Positions 7,495-13,767 of a stretch of 24,894 nucleotides of DNA are shown here, piece after piece (position 1 is the stretch's first letter; every line of letters starts with the position of its first letter). The position numbers were made by a program, and so were the translations under genes. Source of the DNA: Nitrososphaerota archaeon (GTDB lineage Archaea; Thermoproteota; Nitrososphaeria; Nitrososphaerales; Nitrosopumilaceae). Below the pieces are notes generated by a model. It saw only the letters and a list, made by a program, of their open reading frames with translations. It had not been told where the DNA came from and searched no databases. The stretch lies in contig VHBM01000011.1 in NCBI GenBank assembly GCA_016871975.1, forward strand, positions 1-24,894, written 5' to 3'.

Positions 7495-8010
7495 TTGTCT
7501 GAGGCAAATGATCAAGAGGTAGTGTTAGAAGAAACTGAAGAAGTAGAAGAAGAACCTGCTCCTGTTATAATTCAAGAAGTAGAAGAGGAGCCAGCTGTAG
7601 CCCAACAAGTTACTGATGCAATAACAGCATATAGAAAAGTCAGAGAAGCAGGAAAAGAGCTTTCAGAAAAAGAAAAAGATCAGATTGACAAAGAATGCAA
7701 GATAATTCAAGATAGAGAAGTTATTGAAATTGACCCTATACATGAAGCAAAAGAAATTCCTGCTACAGGGAAAGGAAAGGTGCAGATCGGACCGCCGACT
7801 CTGACAAGATTTGAAAAGGCAAGAATTATGGGAGCAAGAGCACTACAACTTTCACTAGGGGCGCCAACCTTTATACCAATTCCAAAAGATGCAAGAACCT
7901 CACTTGATATAGCTATGGAAGAGCTTGAGCGCAAAGCAATCCCAATTACTGTGAGAAGGGTACTTCCAAATGGTGATTATCAAAATATTCCGATCGAGTA
8001 TTTTGATTAA
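7495..8010 (+). CDS. rpo6: DNA-directed RNA polymerase subunit Rpo6 (K/omega)
   Basis: A 171-residue protein whose C-terminal part (about residues 98-171) is the Rpo6/Rpb6/omega core that latches the Rpo1 subunit during RNA polymerase assembly. The hallmark LTRFEKARIMGARALQLS and, further on, SLDIAMEELERKAIPITVRR are both present. The N-terminal ~95 residues are an extension rich in Glu (about residues 8-30 carry runs such as EETEEVEEEP), recalling the acidic tail of eukaryotic Rpb6 and much longer than the ~60-90 residue archaeal subunit K. The start is TTG at 7495, fixed by the TATA box at 7463-7470. The stop overlaps the Alba start codon by one base (TAATG), so the two genes are translationally coupled. 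Confidence 0.93.
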   Translation: MSEANDQEVVLEETEEVEEEPAPVIIQEVEEEPAVAQQVTDAITAYRKVREAGKELSEKEKDQIDKECKIIQDREVIEIDPIHEAKEIPATGKGKVQIGPPTLTRFEKARIMGARALQLSLGAPTFIPIPKDARTSLDIAMEELERKAIPITVRRVLPNGDYQNIPIEYFD

Positions 8011-8378
8011 TGGATGAATCATCGATAAAATTTAAAAGAAAAAATTCTTGTGATAAATTGCTCATGGCAGATATGGATCTAGCAGTTACATCAATTATAA
8101 CAGATGAAAAGGTAGATTTTCACAAAAATGTTTTTTTTATTCGTAATGAAAATGTCATGAAGAATGTGCTTGAGGTAATGGAATTGCTTGGGAGAACAGG
8201 TGAAATTATTATTAAAGCAAAAGGAACTGCGATACCAACTGCTGTTGCAGTAGCAAACATAATAACAGAAAAAATGCTGAATGGAAACTCACGAATTCAG
8301 AAGATTACAGTTGATAGTGAGATTCCAAATGGGATAGGAAAAATGCTATCAACAATTGAGATTATTTTATCAAAATAA
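8010..8378 (+). CDS. albA: Alba-family DNA/RNA-binding protein
   Basis: A 122-residue protein with one Alba domain, a dimeric chromatin and RNA-binding fold. Recognisable segments are FFIRNENVMKNVLEVMELL (about residues 42-60, matching the IGxKPxMNYVxA region), then IIIKAKGTAIPTAVAVANII (about 67-86, where Alba has the acetylatable-lysine and GxAI turn region), and a final strand pair. The first ~20 residues are an extension. The ATG at 8010 overlaps the rpo6 stop; an internal ATG at 8064 would give a form closer to the typical length and cannot be excluded. Pairing with rpo6 suggests coordinated supply of transcription and chromatin components. Confidence 0.85.
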   Translation: MDESSIKFKRKNSCDKLLMADMDLAVTSIITDEKVDFHKNVFFIRNENVMKNVLEVMELLGRTGEIIIKAKGTAIPTAVAVANIITEKMLNGNSRIQKITVDSEIPNGIGKMLSTIEIILSK

Positions 8379-8382
8379 AAAT

Positions 8383-8799
8383 CTAGTATACGCTTCCTGG
8401 TCCCTTTAGAAGCATGTTTTCACATTCTTTGCATATAGTTTCATCTATATGTGATTCTAAATTGTGATGTATATCACAAATTAACAAACTGGATTTGATA
8501 TAATTACACAATCCAATAAATTTTGAGAGACTTGCTGGTGTGTATGCCATATTTGATGCAAGGTTATCACTAATCTCATCAATCATCTTTGCTACTTGTC
8601 CTTCTGATAATAGTTTTGAAATTAGCTTTGGATCCCCTCTTGTTCCCCTGATGTAGTTACTAACTGCAGCTTGTGTAACTCCCAACATCTTTGAGATTTC
8701 ATCTTCTCGAATTTTATGAGTATCTGCTAGTTTTTTTGCCAAAATTGCTCGGAGTGCAGGAATTAGTGTTTTTGATTCAATTTCTGCTGGAAGTAACAT
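8383..8799 (-). CDS. HTH transcriptional regulator with C-terminal cysteine cluster
   Basis: A 138-residue predicted DNA-binding protein. Residues 1 to about 65 carry an N-terminal region and HTH like those of archaeal COG2522/ThiR-type regulators: IPALRAILAKKLA, then the helix pair ISKMLGVTQAAVSNYIRG. The C-terminal half contains Cys and His residues (GLCNY, ICDIHHN, ICKEC) that could bind a metal or Fe-S centre. The frame opens 42 bp further upstream at a TTG (8841), but a TATA box (8821-8830) lies inside that extension, exactly 26 bp from the ATG at 8799, so I choose the ATG. No ThiN or other ligand domain follows. The stop lies 4 bp from the convergent Alba gene. The ligand and targets are unknown; the divergent gene at 8950 is a natural candidate. 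Confidence 0.8.
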   Translation of the reverse strand: MLLPAEIESKTLIPALRAILAKKLADTHKIREDEISKMLGVTQAAVSNYIRGTRGDPKLISKLLSEGQVAKMIDEISDNLASNMAYTPASLSKFIGLCNYIKSSLLICDIHHNLESHIDETICKECENMLLKGPGSVY

Positions 8800-8820
8800 G
8801 TATGCAATGTATTTTCCAAA

Positions 8821-8830
8821 ATATTTAAAG
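8821..8830 (-). promoter_or_regulatory. TATA box of the HTH regulator
   Basis: Minus-strand CTTTAAATAT centred 26 bp before the ATG at 8799; it excludes the upstream TTG as the natural start. Confidence 0.55.
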
Positions 8831-8848
8831 CTACTAATCAAAACAATG

Positions 8849-8869
8849 AACTAGTGGAAAATTCTAGTT
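8849..8869. promoter_or_regulatory. Inverted repeat between divergent genes (candidate operator)
   Basis: AACTAG (8849-8854) and CTAGTT (8864-8869) are exact 6-bp inverted copies with a 9-bp spacer. They lie about 20 bp upstream of the HTH regulator's TATA box and about 80 bp before the divergent asparagine-synthetase-like gene. The arms are short in AT-rich DNA, so the call is weak. Confidence 0.3.
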
Positions 8870-8949
8870 AGACATGATTTGACTAAATTCATAGCTGAAG
8901 CTAACATAATAACAAGATCAAAACTTAATTTGACTGTACTGAATTAGAA

Positions 8950-9903
8950 ATGGTGGAGAATTTTTCTTCTGAGCTCTATAATCTTCTTAAAAATGCTACC
9001 ATAAACTGCAGATCAGAGTGTATTTCTCTTTCTGGCGGTCTGGATAGTAGTATACTTGCATATTATCTAAAAGGAAAAAAGATCACATCAATTGCAGTAA
9101 TTGCAAAGGACTTTGTTGCAACTGATCTAACTTATTGCCAGATGATTGCAAAAAATTTTGATTTCACATTATATCTGAAAACTGTAACTACTGAAGAACT
9201 ACTAAAAGGAATTGAAGAGACTATAAAGATTTTAAAAATTTTCAATGATATTGAGATTAGAAATGCAATTGTTATGTATATTGCACTAAATGTGGCTAAA
9301 GAAAAAGGTCTTACAGGCATAATTACTGGAGATGGGGCGGATGAGCTCTTTGCAGGATATAACTTTTTATTAAGAAAGAAAGATGAAGACGCCCAAAAAG
9401 ATCTTGAACGCATTTGGAAGGTGATGCATTTTCCAACAGAAAAGATAGGATCCGCACTTGGAGTCAATGTAGAATCCCCTTTTTTAGACGATAAGGTAAG
9501 AAAATTTGCAGAAAAGCTGCCAATAAGTATGAAGATCAGAGACGAAGGAGGCAAAAAATACGGCAAATGGATACTACGTAAAACATTTGAGCAGAAAATT
9601 CCAAAATCAATTGTCTGGAGAGATAAATCTCCAATGCAAGATGGCGCTGGCACATCAGGGCTTGTGACTATGTTTGACTCTTTAATCTCAGATGAGATGT
9701 TTAATATAAAAACAAAAGAGATTCAAAGTTCAGACAAAGTTAAGATAAGAACAAAGGAATCACTTCACTATTACACTATCTATAGAAAATATTATGCGCC
9801 GCCATACACACTTCATGCTTTACCACGAAAGTGTCCATTTTGTCAGTATTCTATAGATGAAAATTCAAAATTTTGTCGAATGTGTGGAAGCTATCCTGTA
9901 TGA
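8950..9903 (+). CDS. Stand-alone asparagine-synthetase-type ATP pyrophosphatase with C-terminal zinc ribbon
   Basis: A 317-residue protein made of the synthetase (C-terminal) domain of the AsnB family without the glutaminase domain. The PP-loop SGGLDSS is at residues 28-34 and the second ATP/aspartate motif GDGADELFAGY at about 127-137. Residues 295-312 form a zinc ribbon (C295/C298 and C309/C312), not a normal part of asparagine synthetase. Without the N-terminal glutaminase, ammonia must come from solution, which would suit an ammonia oxidiser, or the enzyme adenylates another carboxylate or a tRNA/cofactor substrate. Asparagine as product is therefore uncertain. It is divergent from the HTH regulator, and its 3' end overlaps a convergent YHS microgene by 13 bp. 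Confidence 0.8.
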   Translation: MVENFSSELYNLLKNATINCRSECISLSGGLDSSILAYYLKGKKITSIAVIAKDFVATDLTYCQMIAKNFDFTLYLKTVTTEELLKGIEETIKILKIFNDIEIRNAIVMYIALNVAKEKGLTGIITGDGADELFAGYNFLLRKKDEDAQKDLERIWKVMHFPTEKIGSALGVNVESPFLDDKVRKFAEKLPISMKIRDEGGKKYGKWILRKTFEQKIPKSIVWRDKSPMQDGAGTSGLVTMFDSLISDEMFNIKTKEIQSSDKVKIRTKESLHYYTIYRKYYAPPYTLHALPRKCPFCQYSIDENSKFCRMCGSYPV

Positions 9904-10046
9904 GCATTTTTTTTCCATTTTCCTGGTTTTTTTACAAAAATTCGTCTGCAACCATTACAACAAAAATAATATTTTTTTCCATCATGCTCATGGACTAGTG
10001 CCAAGCTTTCATCGAGCTCAATTCCACATACAGGATCAACCGGCAC
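9891..10046 (-). CDS. YHS/TRASH metal-site microprotein, 51 aa
   Basis: A minus-strand frame of 51 residues, start GTG at 10044-10046 and stop TAG at 9891-9893. It matches the YHS/TRASH domain closely: DPVCG at residues 4-8, the GKKYYFCCNGC block at 23-33 and the following aromatic-hydrophobic IF. The cysteine spacing C7-x21-C29-x3-C33 fits the TRASH metal-binding pattern. The TATA box at 10067-10076 lies 25 bp before the GTG, giving a leaderless message and independent support. The stop lies 13 bp inside the convergent asparagine-synthetase-like gene. Family members bind Cu, Zn or other soft metals as sensors or chaperones; the metal here is not readable. The aldo/keto reductase gene ends 44 bp upstream on the same strand. 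Confidence 0.75.
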   Translation of the reverse strand: MPVDPVCGIELDESLALVHEHDGKKYYFCCNGCRRIFVKKPGKWKKNAHTG

Positions 10047-10066
10047 AACTCTCAGCCTAATTTTTT

Positions 10067-10076
10067 ATATTTATAC
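10067..10076 (-). promoter_or_regulatory. TATA box of the YHS microgene
   Basis: Minus-strand GTATAAATAT centred 25 bp before the GTG at 10046. It gives the microgene its own promoter after the aldo/keto reductase gene. Confidence 0.6.
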
Positions 10077-10090
10077 ATACTGACAGCAGT

Positions 10091-11191
10091 TTATGATGTT
10101 AGTTTTTTTACTAACTCGGTAAAATGGATCTCTGACATTTGGGGAATTTTTGTAATTTCTAAATTTTCTCTAACATGGGATTCTAATTTGTGCCCAACAA
10201 GTGGTGCCAACACACCTGGTGTTGAGCGTATAAATTGCAAACATCGCTGTGATGGCATTAAATTATCAAACTCTGGAATTACTCCTTGGCCTAGTAATCT
10301 ACCCTGCATTAGTGGTACGCTAGTAAAGACACCAATGTTGTAAATCTTTGCTGCTTCCAAAATTGATACATCTTTTCCATCTACTTGTTGATTTTTTATC
10401 ATGTATGCTTGATCAAGATACATGTTAAATGGCAATTGTATAAATCTGAATCCATGATTGTCCCCACCTGTTTGTTTTGCTAACTCTAAAACATCAGATA
10501 AAAGAAGAAATTGCGGATCATCTTTTTTTACTCTAAAACATTGCCACGTAGCTAATCCATAGAATTTGATAGTTCCTTTTTGTCTTTGTGATTCATAAAA
10601 CTCAAAAACATTTTTTAGGTTTTCCATAAATTGCGCTTTTGTGATATCTTGAATTTGGCCTTCAACTGCATTATGCAAGTAAATCAAATCAAGGCAATCT
10701 AAACCAAGATTTTTTCTACTACGATTAAGCTGGTCTTCAAGATATGAGACTGTCATACAATGATAACCTGACGAAATGTCGTTTGGTTTTATTATGCCAG
10801 TTTTTACGTATTCGCGATTAACGTATGACCAAAAATCTTCATTGATGTCACCATCGTTTGTAACATAACCATTTTTTGTGCTAATGAATACATCGTCTCT
10901 CTTAATCCGTCCTTCATTAATTAATGCCGCAATGGCTTTTCCAACTGATCTCTCTGCCTTTTGAAAGCGATAATTAATTGCAGTGTCAATCACATTTATT
11001 CCAGCCAAAACCGATTGTTTTACTGCATTTTCTACCAGAACATCGGTATTTGAGTCAGGATTGCCAAGATATGTTCCAATTCCAACGTTTGACAGTGTCA
11101 AGTTCTGTATTTTACGAAAGTTTTCTTGGTTTGCAGTACTTTTTTTTGCAAAATTTACTGTTCCTTCCTGTGTAGCATGTCCTTTAATCAT
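10091..11191 (-). CDS. Aldo/keto reductase family oxidoreductase
   Basis: A 366-residue TIM-barrel oxidoreductase using NAD(P)H. The catalytic tetrad is intact: D69 (INVIDTAINY), Y74, K106 (STKNGY) and H173 (YLHN). About 30 residues precede the first barrel strand, and the C-terminal part (QRCLQFIRSTPGVLAPLVG) holds the cofactor-binding segment. The length is a little above the 300-330 typical of AKRs because of an insertion around residues 110-145. The substrate is not predictable. The ATG at 11189-11191 lies 27 bp from a TATA-like box. It is upstream of, but probably transcribed separately from, the YHS microgene. Confidence 0.9.
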   Translation of the reverse strand: MIKGHATQEGTVNFAKKSTANQENFRKIQNLTLSNVGIGTYLGNPDSNTDVLVENAVKQSVLAGINVIDTAINYRFQKAERSVGKAIAALINEGRIKRDDVFISTKNGYVTNDGDINEDFWSYVNREYVKTGIIKPNDISSGYHCMTVSYLEDQLNRSRKNLGLDCLDLIYLHNAVEGQIQDITKAQFMENLKNVFEFYESQRQKGTIKFYGLATWQCFRVKKDDPQFLLLSDVLELAKQTGGDNHGFRFIQLPFNMYLDQAYMIKNQQVDGKDVSILEAAKIYNIGVFTSVPLMQGRLLGQGVIPEFDNLMPSQRCLQFIRSTPGVLAPLVGHKLESHVRENLEITKIPQMSEIHFTELVKKLTS

Positions 11192-11212
11192 AATAAGAGT
11201 AGAAAATAACGC

Positions 11213-11224
11213 GATTTATTTGTA
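11213..11224 (-). promoter_or_regulatory. TATA-like box of the aldo/keto reductase gene
   Basis: Minus-strand TACAAATAAATC centred 27 bp before the ATG at 11191. Confidence 0.45.
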
Positions 11225-11240
11225 GAGACATCTTCAAAAC

Positions 11241-11271
11241 AACATCATCTCAACAAAATTAGAACATCATC
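11241..11271. repeat. Direct repeat AACATCATC, 22-bp period
   Basis: Two exact 9-bp copies at 11241-11249 and 11263-11271, offset by 22 bp, about two helical turns. They lie 17-45 bp upstream of the aldo/keto reductase TATA box, where archaeal activators often bind. Confidence 0.35.
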
Positions 11272-11285
11272 AAATTAATTGACAT

Positions 11286-11311
11286 CGATCATTTTTATGA
11301 TCGCGTTTTTT
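11286..11311. other. Hairpin with T4 loop followed by a T run
   Basis: CGATCAT (11286-11292) and ATGATCG (11297-11303) are exact 7-bp inverted copies around TTTT, followed by CG and six Ts. The form resembles a terminator read on the plus strand, but no plus-strand gene ends here. It may be an operator or the end of an unseen transcript. Confidence 0.3.
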
Positions 11312-11387
11312 GCTGATTTGATTTATGTTTTTGGAAAAAATTACTGTAAAAAATTCCATTAATAGCGTAAAAAGTCGTGACTTGTAC

Positions 11388-11396
11388 CATATAATG
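11388..11396 (+). promoter_or_regulatory. TATA-like box of the basic protein gene
   Basis: CATATAATG centred about 31 bp before the ATG at 11423, implying a very short leader of roughly 4-5 nt. Confidence 0.4.
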
Positions 11397-11422
11397 CGTA
11401 TGAAATCCCAGTTTCAAAAATA

Positions 11423-11620
11423 ATGGCAACGTCAAGAGCTAAACGAAGTGCAGCAGCTAAGAAGGCTGCACGTACTCGAAAGAGAAATGCAGCATTAAAA
11501 GCAGCAGCGAGAAAAGCTGCTGCATCAAGACGAAGACGTCGTGCAGCTGCACTGAAAGCCGCAAGAAGACGAAAACGAAGTGGCGGCAAGAAAAAATCTG
11601 CTAAAAGGCGACGACGATAG
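11423..11620 (+). CDS. Ala/Arg/Lys-rich polycationic protein, histone-H1-tail-like
   Basis: A 65-residue protein made of 21 Ala, 19 Arg and 12 Lys, with no acidic residue: 80% of it is three amino acids and the net charge is about +31. It alternates Ala-rich helical blocks with RRRRR, RRRKR and a final RRRR cluster, like histone H1 tails and bacterial Hc1/AlgP-type chromatin proteins. It should coat DNA or RNA; no folded domain is visible. The ATG at 11423 follows a TATA-like box. The codons mix the A and G third-position choices seen in neighbouring genes, and the antisense frame is longer but is a low-complexity Ala/Leu/Arg shadow. The gene stands alone between divergent and convergent neighbours and ends before T-rich DNA. 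Confidence 0.75.
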   Translation: MATSRAKRSAAAKKAARTRKRNAALKAAARKAAASRRRRRAAALKAARRRKRSGGKKKSAKRRRR

Positions 11621-11668
11621 TCGTTCCTTTAATTCTTTTTTCTTAGAACAACAAATTTTAAAGTTATT

Positions 11669-12571
11669 TTATTGTGGTAATTTGTAAAAGCCACTAAAAA
11701 TAAAACCCAACACAAAAAGTAATCCAGTTAACCTGCTATACAAAAGAGTAGAATTCATAATTGGCAGTAATTTTTGTATGTCATCAAAACTATGTTTCAA
11801 GATTTTTCCACTTTTAACTAAAATTGGCAATGTTAAAAATACAATTAAACAAAATGTTGGAAAAATCCCAAGTGTAATCCCAATACCAATCACAGCGTAG
11901 CAGATTGTTGGAAATATCCAGTAAACATTAGTTGCTTTTTTCTTGCCAAAAAGTATCACTAATGTTCGTCTTCCTTTCGCTTTATCTGCATCATGGTCAG
12001 GAAATGAGGTAATAAAAAGAACAAGCGACGATAATACTCCAATCACAATACCTCCCATAATAGAAGTTGAGGTTATCTGTGATGATTGGATAAAGTAGGT
12101 GCCAAGAACAATCACCGTGCCTTTAACTGCTACAAAAAATTCAGCCAACCCAGAATCAACAATTTTAGTAGAGTAAAAGTAGATTGACAACACGGCAAAT
12201 GCAAGAAGGATTGCAATTATTACTCCATCTATAATGATAAAATAACTTCCAATCAATGATCCAATTACAAGTGATAAAATGCCAGCTTTGTATACTTGTG
12301 ATGGTTCCAGTAATCCTTCAGGGAGTACTCCCGTTCCTCCACTTATCTTTGTGCGTTGTGTTTGTAAATCAATTCCACGTTTAAAGTCCCAATAATCATT
12401 GAGTAGATCAACACTGGCATGTAGTGCAAGTACTCCTCCAAATGTCAATATGGCATGTAAGAAATCAATTTGGTTTATCTGCCACCAACTAATTGCTAGT
12501 CCAACAGATACTGCAATAACTGATGATAAAAGAAATCTGATTCTAATTACTCGAAGCCACGCTGATAGCAT
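11669..12571 (-). CDS. UbiA-family prenyltransferase (MenA-like)
   Basis: A 300-residue membrane enzyme that attaches a polyprenyl chain to an aromatic acceptor. The two Asp-rich prenyl-diphosphate motifs are visible: N58-D59-x2-D62 with D68 (NDYWDFKRGID) and D192-x3-D196 (DHDADKAKGRR). GGTGVLPEG between them (about residues 78-86) is typical of 1,4-dihydroxy-2-naphthoate prenyltransferase. About eight to nine hydrophobic helices alternate with these loops. Menaquinone is the quinone of ammonia-oxidising archaea, so MenA is the best guess; a lipid or heme prenyltransferase is possible. The ATG at 12571 overlaps the stop of the DUF2203 gene by one base, so translation is probably coupled. Confidence 0.85.
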   Translation of the reverse strand: MLSAWLRVIRIRFLLSSVIAVSVGLAISWWQINQIDFLHAILTFGGVLALHASVDLLNDYWDFKRGIDLQTQRTKISGGTGVLPEGLLEPSQVYKAGILSLVIGSLIGSYFIIIDGVIIAILLAFAVLSIYFYSTKIVDSGLAEFFVAVKGTVIVLGTYFIQSSQITSTSIMGGIVIGVLSSLVLFITSFPDHDADKAKGRRTLVILFGKKKATNVYWIFPTICYAVIGIGITLGIFPTFCLIVFLTLPILVKSGKILKHSFDDIQKLLPIMNSTLLYSRLTGLLFVLGFIFSGFYKLPQ

Positions 12572-12972
12572 TATACTAGTGACTCGTTACTTACTCTGAT
12601 TGGTTTTCTTCCATTGAATCCAGAATCTTTTTCATGCCAAAATTTTATTTCAGTTTCACCATATTTCCAACACAACCATACGTCTTCATCAAAACGTTGT
12701 GATGGAAAATCAAGAAGGCCATCATCTATGCTTTTAATGACAACGCCGGTGTTTTCAAGATCTTCAATGTCTTGGTAAAGTTTTGTCACAGAAGAATTTA
12801 GCTTTTGTTTTAGTAGTACATAATTTTCAAATGTTCTAGGTGTAACAAGTGATGCCTCAAGTTCTTGTTCAATTTTTATTACTTCATCTTTTTGCGTGAG
12901 AATTTTTTTAAATTTTTCAATTACTGTTGGCAGTATTTTATTCGCACTAGCAATTGTAAAATATGTAAACAT
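12571..12972 (-). CDS. DUF2203 family protein
   Basis: A 133-residue protein matching DUF2203: an N-terminal YFTIASANKILP segment, a long helical Lys/Glu-rich middle (residues 15-75, probably coiled coil), then the conserved GLLDFPS, WLCWKYGE and KFWHEKDSGFNGRKPI blocks. The function of the family is unknown; the conserved Trp, Cys and His residues hint at a binding pocket. The start is the ATG at 12970-12972, 26 bp from an AT-rich TATA-like element. It is coupled by a one-base overlap to the MenA-like gene downstream. That pairing gives a weak hint of a link to quinone or lipid metabolism, which is inference only. Confidence 0.85.
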   Translation of the reverse strand: MFTYFTIASANKILPTVIEKFKKILTQKDEVIKIEQELEASLVTPRTFENYVLLKQKLNSSVTKLYQDIEDLENTGVVIKSIDDGLLDFPSQRFDEDVWLCWKYGETEIKFWHEKDSGFNGRKPIRVSNESLV

Positions 12973-12991
12973 ATGTTAGTACGAAAATTTT

Positions 12992-13004
12992 GGTTAATTA
13001 AAAG
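12992..13004 (-). promoter_or_regulatory. TATA-like box of the DUF2203/prenyltransferase operon
   Basis: Minus-strand CTTTTAATTAACC centred 26 bp before the ATG at 12972. Confidence 0.45.
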
Positions 13005-13025
13005 TATTAGCCAACTAGAATGTAT

Positions 13026-13034
13026 CTTTATAGA
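13026..13034 (+). promoter_or_regulatory. TATA box of the 94-aa gene
   Basis: CTTTATAGA centred 26 bp before the ATG at 13056. The earlier in-frame ATG at 13020 lies upstream of the box and is excluded. Confidence 0.55.
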
Positions 13035-13055
13035 TGGCATAATATCATTAAATTC

Positions 13056-13340
13056 ATGAATATTGATGAACAACTAGAACAGATTATTGAACAAACAATT
13101 CAAGGAGTAGTTACAACTATTCCAACACATCTTGAAGAAATTGAACAAAATAAAGAAACCCTCAAAGTAAATGATCCAAAAGAATTTGTTTATGGCCTGA
13201 TTATGGGCATGGGATTAGGCATGGCAAGTGCACTCATGACTACAATTACTAACCAAATACCGACTATTGAAGAGCAGATCAAGGTAAGAGACATGATTTA
13301 CAAGAAAATACCTCTTATTCGAGAACAAATTTACAAATGA
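13056..13340 (+). CDS. Hypothetical protein, 94 aa
   Basis: I do not recognise this family. The 94 residues are mostly helical. An acidic amphipathic first half (DEQLEQIIEQTI) is followed by a Gly/Met-rich hydrophobic segment (about residues 45-65, LIMGMGLGMASALM), then a charged helix. The hydrophobic stretch is too short and too glycine-rich to call a membrane segment with confidence. The start at 13056 is chosen because a TATA box at 13026-13034 leaves no room for the in-frame ATG at 13020. The stop overlaps the start of the flavoprotein-like gene by four bases (ATGA), so the two are an operon and may act together. Confidence 0.7.
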   Translation: MNIDEQLEQIIEQTIQGVVTTIPTHLEEIEQNKETLKVNDPKEFVYGLIMGMGLGMASALMTTITNQIPTIEEQIKVRDMIYKKIPLIREQIYK

Positions 13341-13738
13341 ATGTCACATTTACCAAAAAAGAAACCATGTTTCTCGAGAGCCTTGAAGAGTGTCGTATGG
13401 CTACATCACATGAGGACATACCTCATGTAAAACCCGTTTCTTTTGTATTATACAATAATACAATATACATTGCAACAGATTATGATACAAGAGCGTTCAA
13501 AAACTTGAAAAAAAATCCAAAGATTGCAATTTCAATTGATGAGTATGTGCCAGGTGCTCATAGAGCAATTTGTATACAAGGTGATGCCAAAATACTTGAA
13601 AAAGGCAAAGAATTTTTAGAAATCTACAATGTGTTTTATAAAAAATTTGAATGGGTAAGAAACCAACCATGGAAGGAAGGTGAAGCACCGTTTATCAAAA
13701 TAATTCTTACAAGTAAATCAAGTTGGGGCTTAAAATAA
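13337..13738 (+). CDS. Pyridoxamine 5'-phosphate oxidase-like flavin-binding split-barrel protein
   Basis: A 133-residue single-domain split beta-barrel (PPOX/F420-binding class). The typical pattern is visible: an N-terminal helix EETMFLESLEECRMAT-like segment, the strand HVKPVSFVLYNNTIYIATDYDTRAFKNLKKNPKIAI in which RAFKNLKKNP corresponds to the phosphate-binding helix, and a closing Trp-rich segment. These proteins bind FMN or F420 and reduce small substrates or act as flavin-dependent oxidases. The cofactor cannot be decided from the sequence, though ammonia-oxidising archaea do make F420. The gene starts inside the stop codon of the 94-residue gene (ATGA overlap). Confidence 0.8.
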   Translation: MNVTFTKKETMFLESLEECRMATSHEDIPHVKPVSFVLYNNTIYIATDYDTRAFKNLKKNPKIAISIDEYVPGAHRAICIQGDAKILEKGKEFLEIYNVFYKKFEWVRNQPWKEGEAPFIKIILTSKSSWGLK

Positions 13739-13767
13739 CATATAATATTATAATGAGTTGATGATCA

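Noticed and set aside
9857..10060. Plus-strand frame of 67 codons after the asparagine-synthetase-like gene
   Set aside because: Its sequence is the antisense of the YHS microgene, which has a recognisable domain and a TATA box; the plus frame has neither.
11221..11300. C/D-box guide RNA on the minus strand (TGATGA copies)
   Set aside because: C-box-like sequences occur but no properly spaced CTGA D box follows.
11297..11362. 21-codon plus-strand frame starting inside the hairpin
   Set aside because: No ribosome site, no well-placed TATA box and no motif; probably chance.
11359..11589. Minus-strand frame antisense to the basic protein
   Set aside because: A low-complexity Ala/Leu/Arg translation produced by reading Ala/Arg-rich codons backwards; no promoter.
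12968..12977. Palindrome AACATATGTT at the DUF2203 start codon
   Set aside because: Short and AT-rich, likely to occur by chance; it overlaps the start codon rather than a promoter element.
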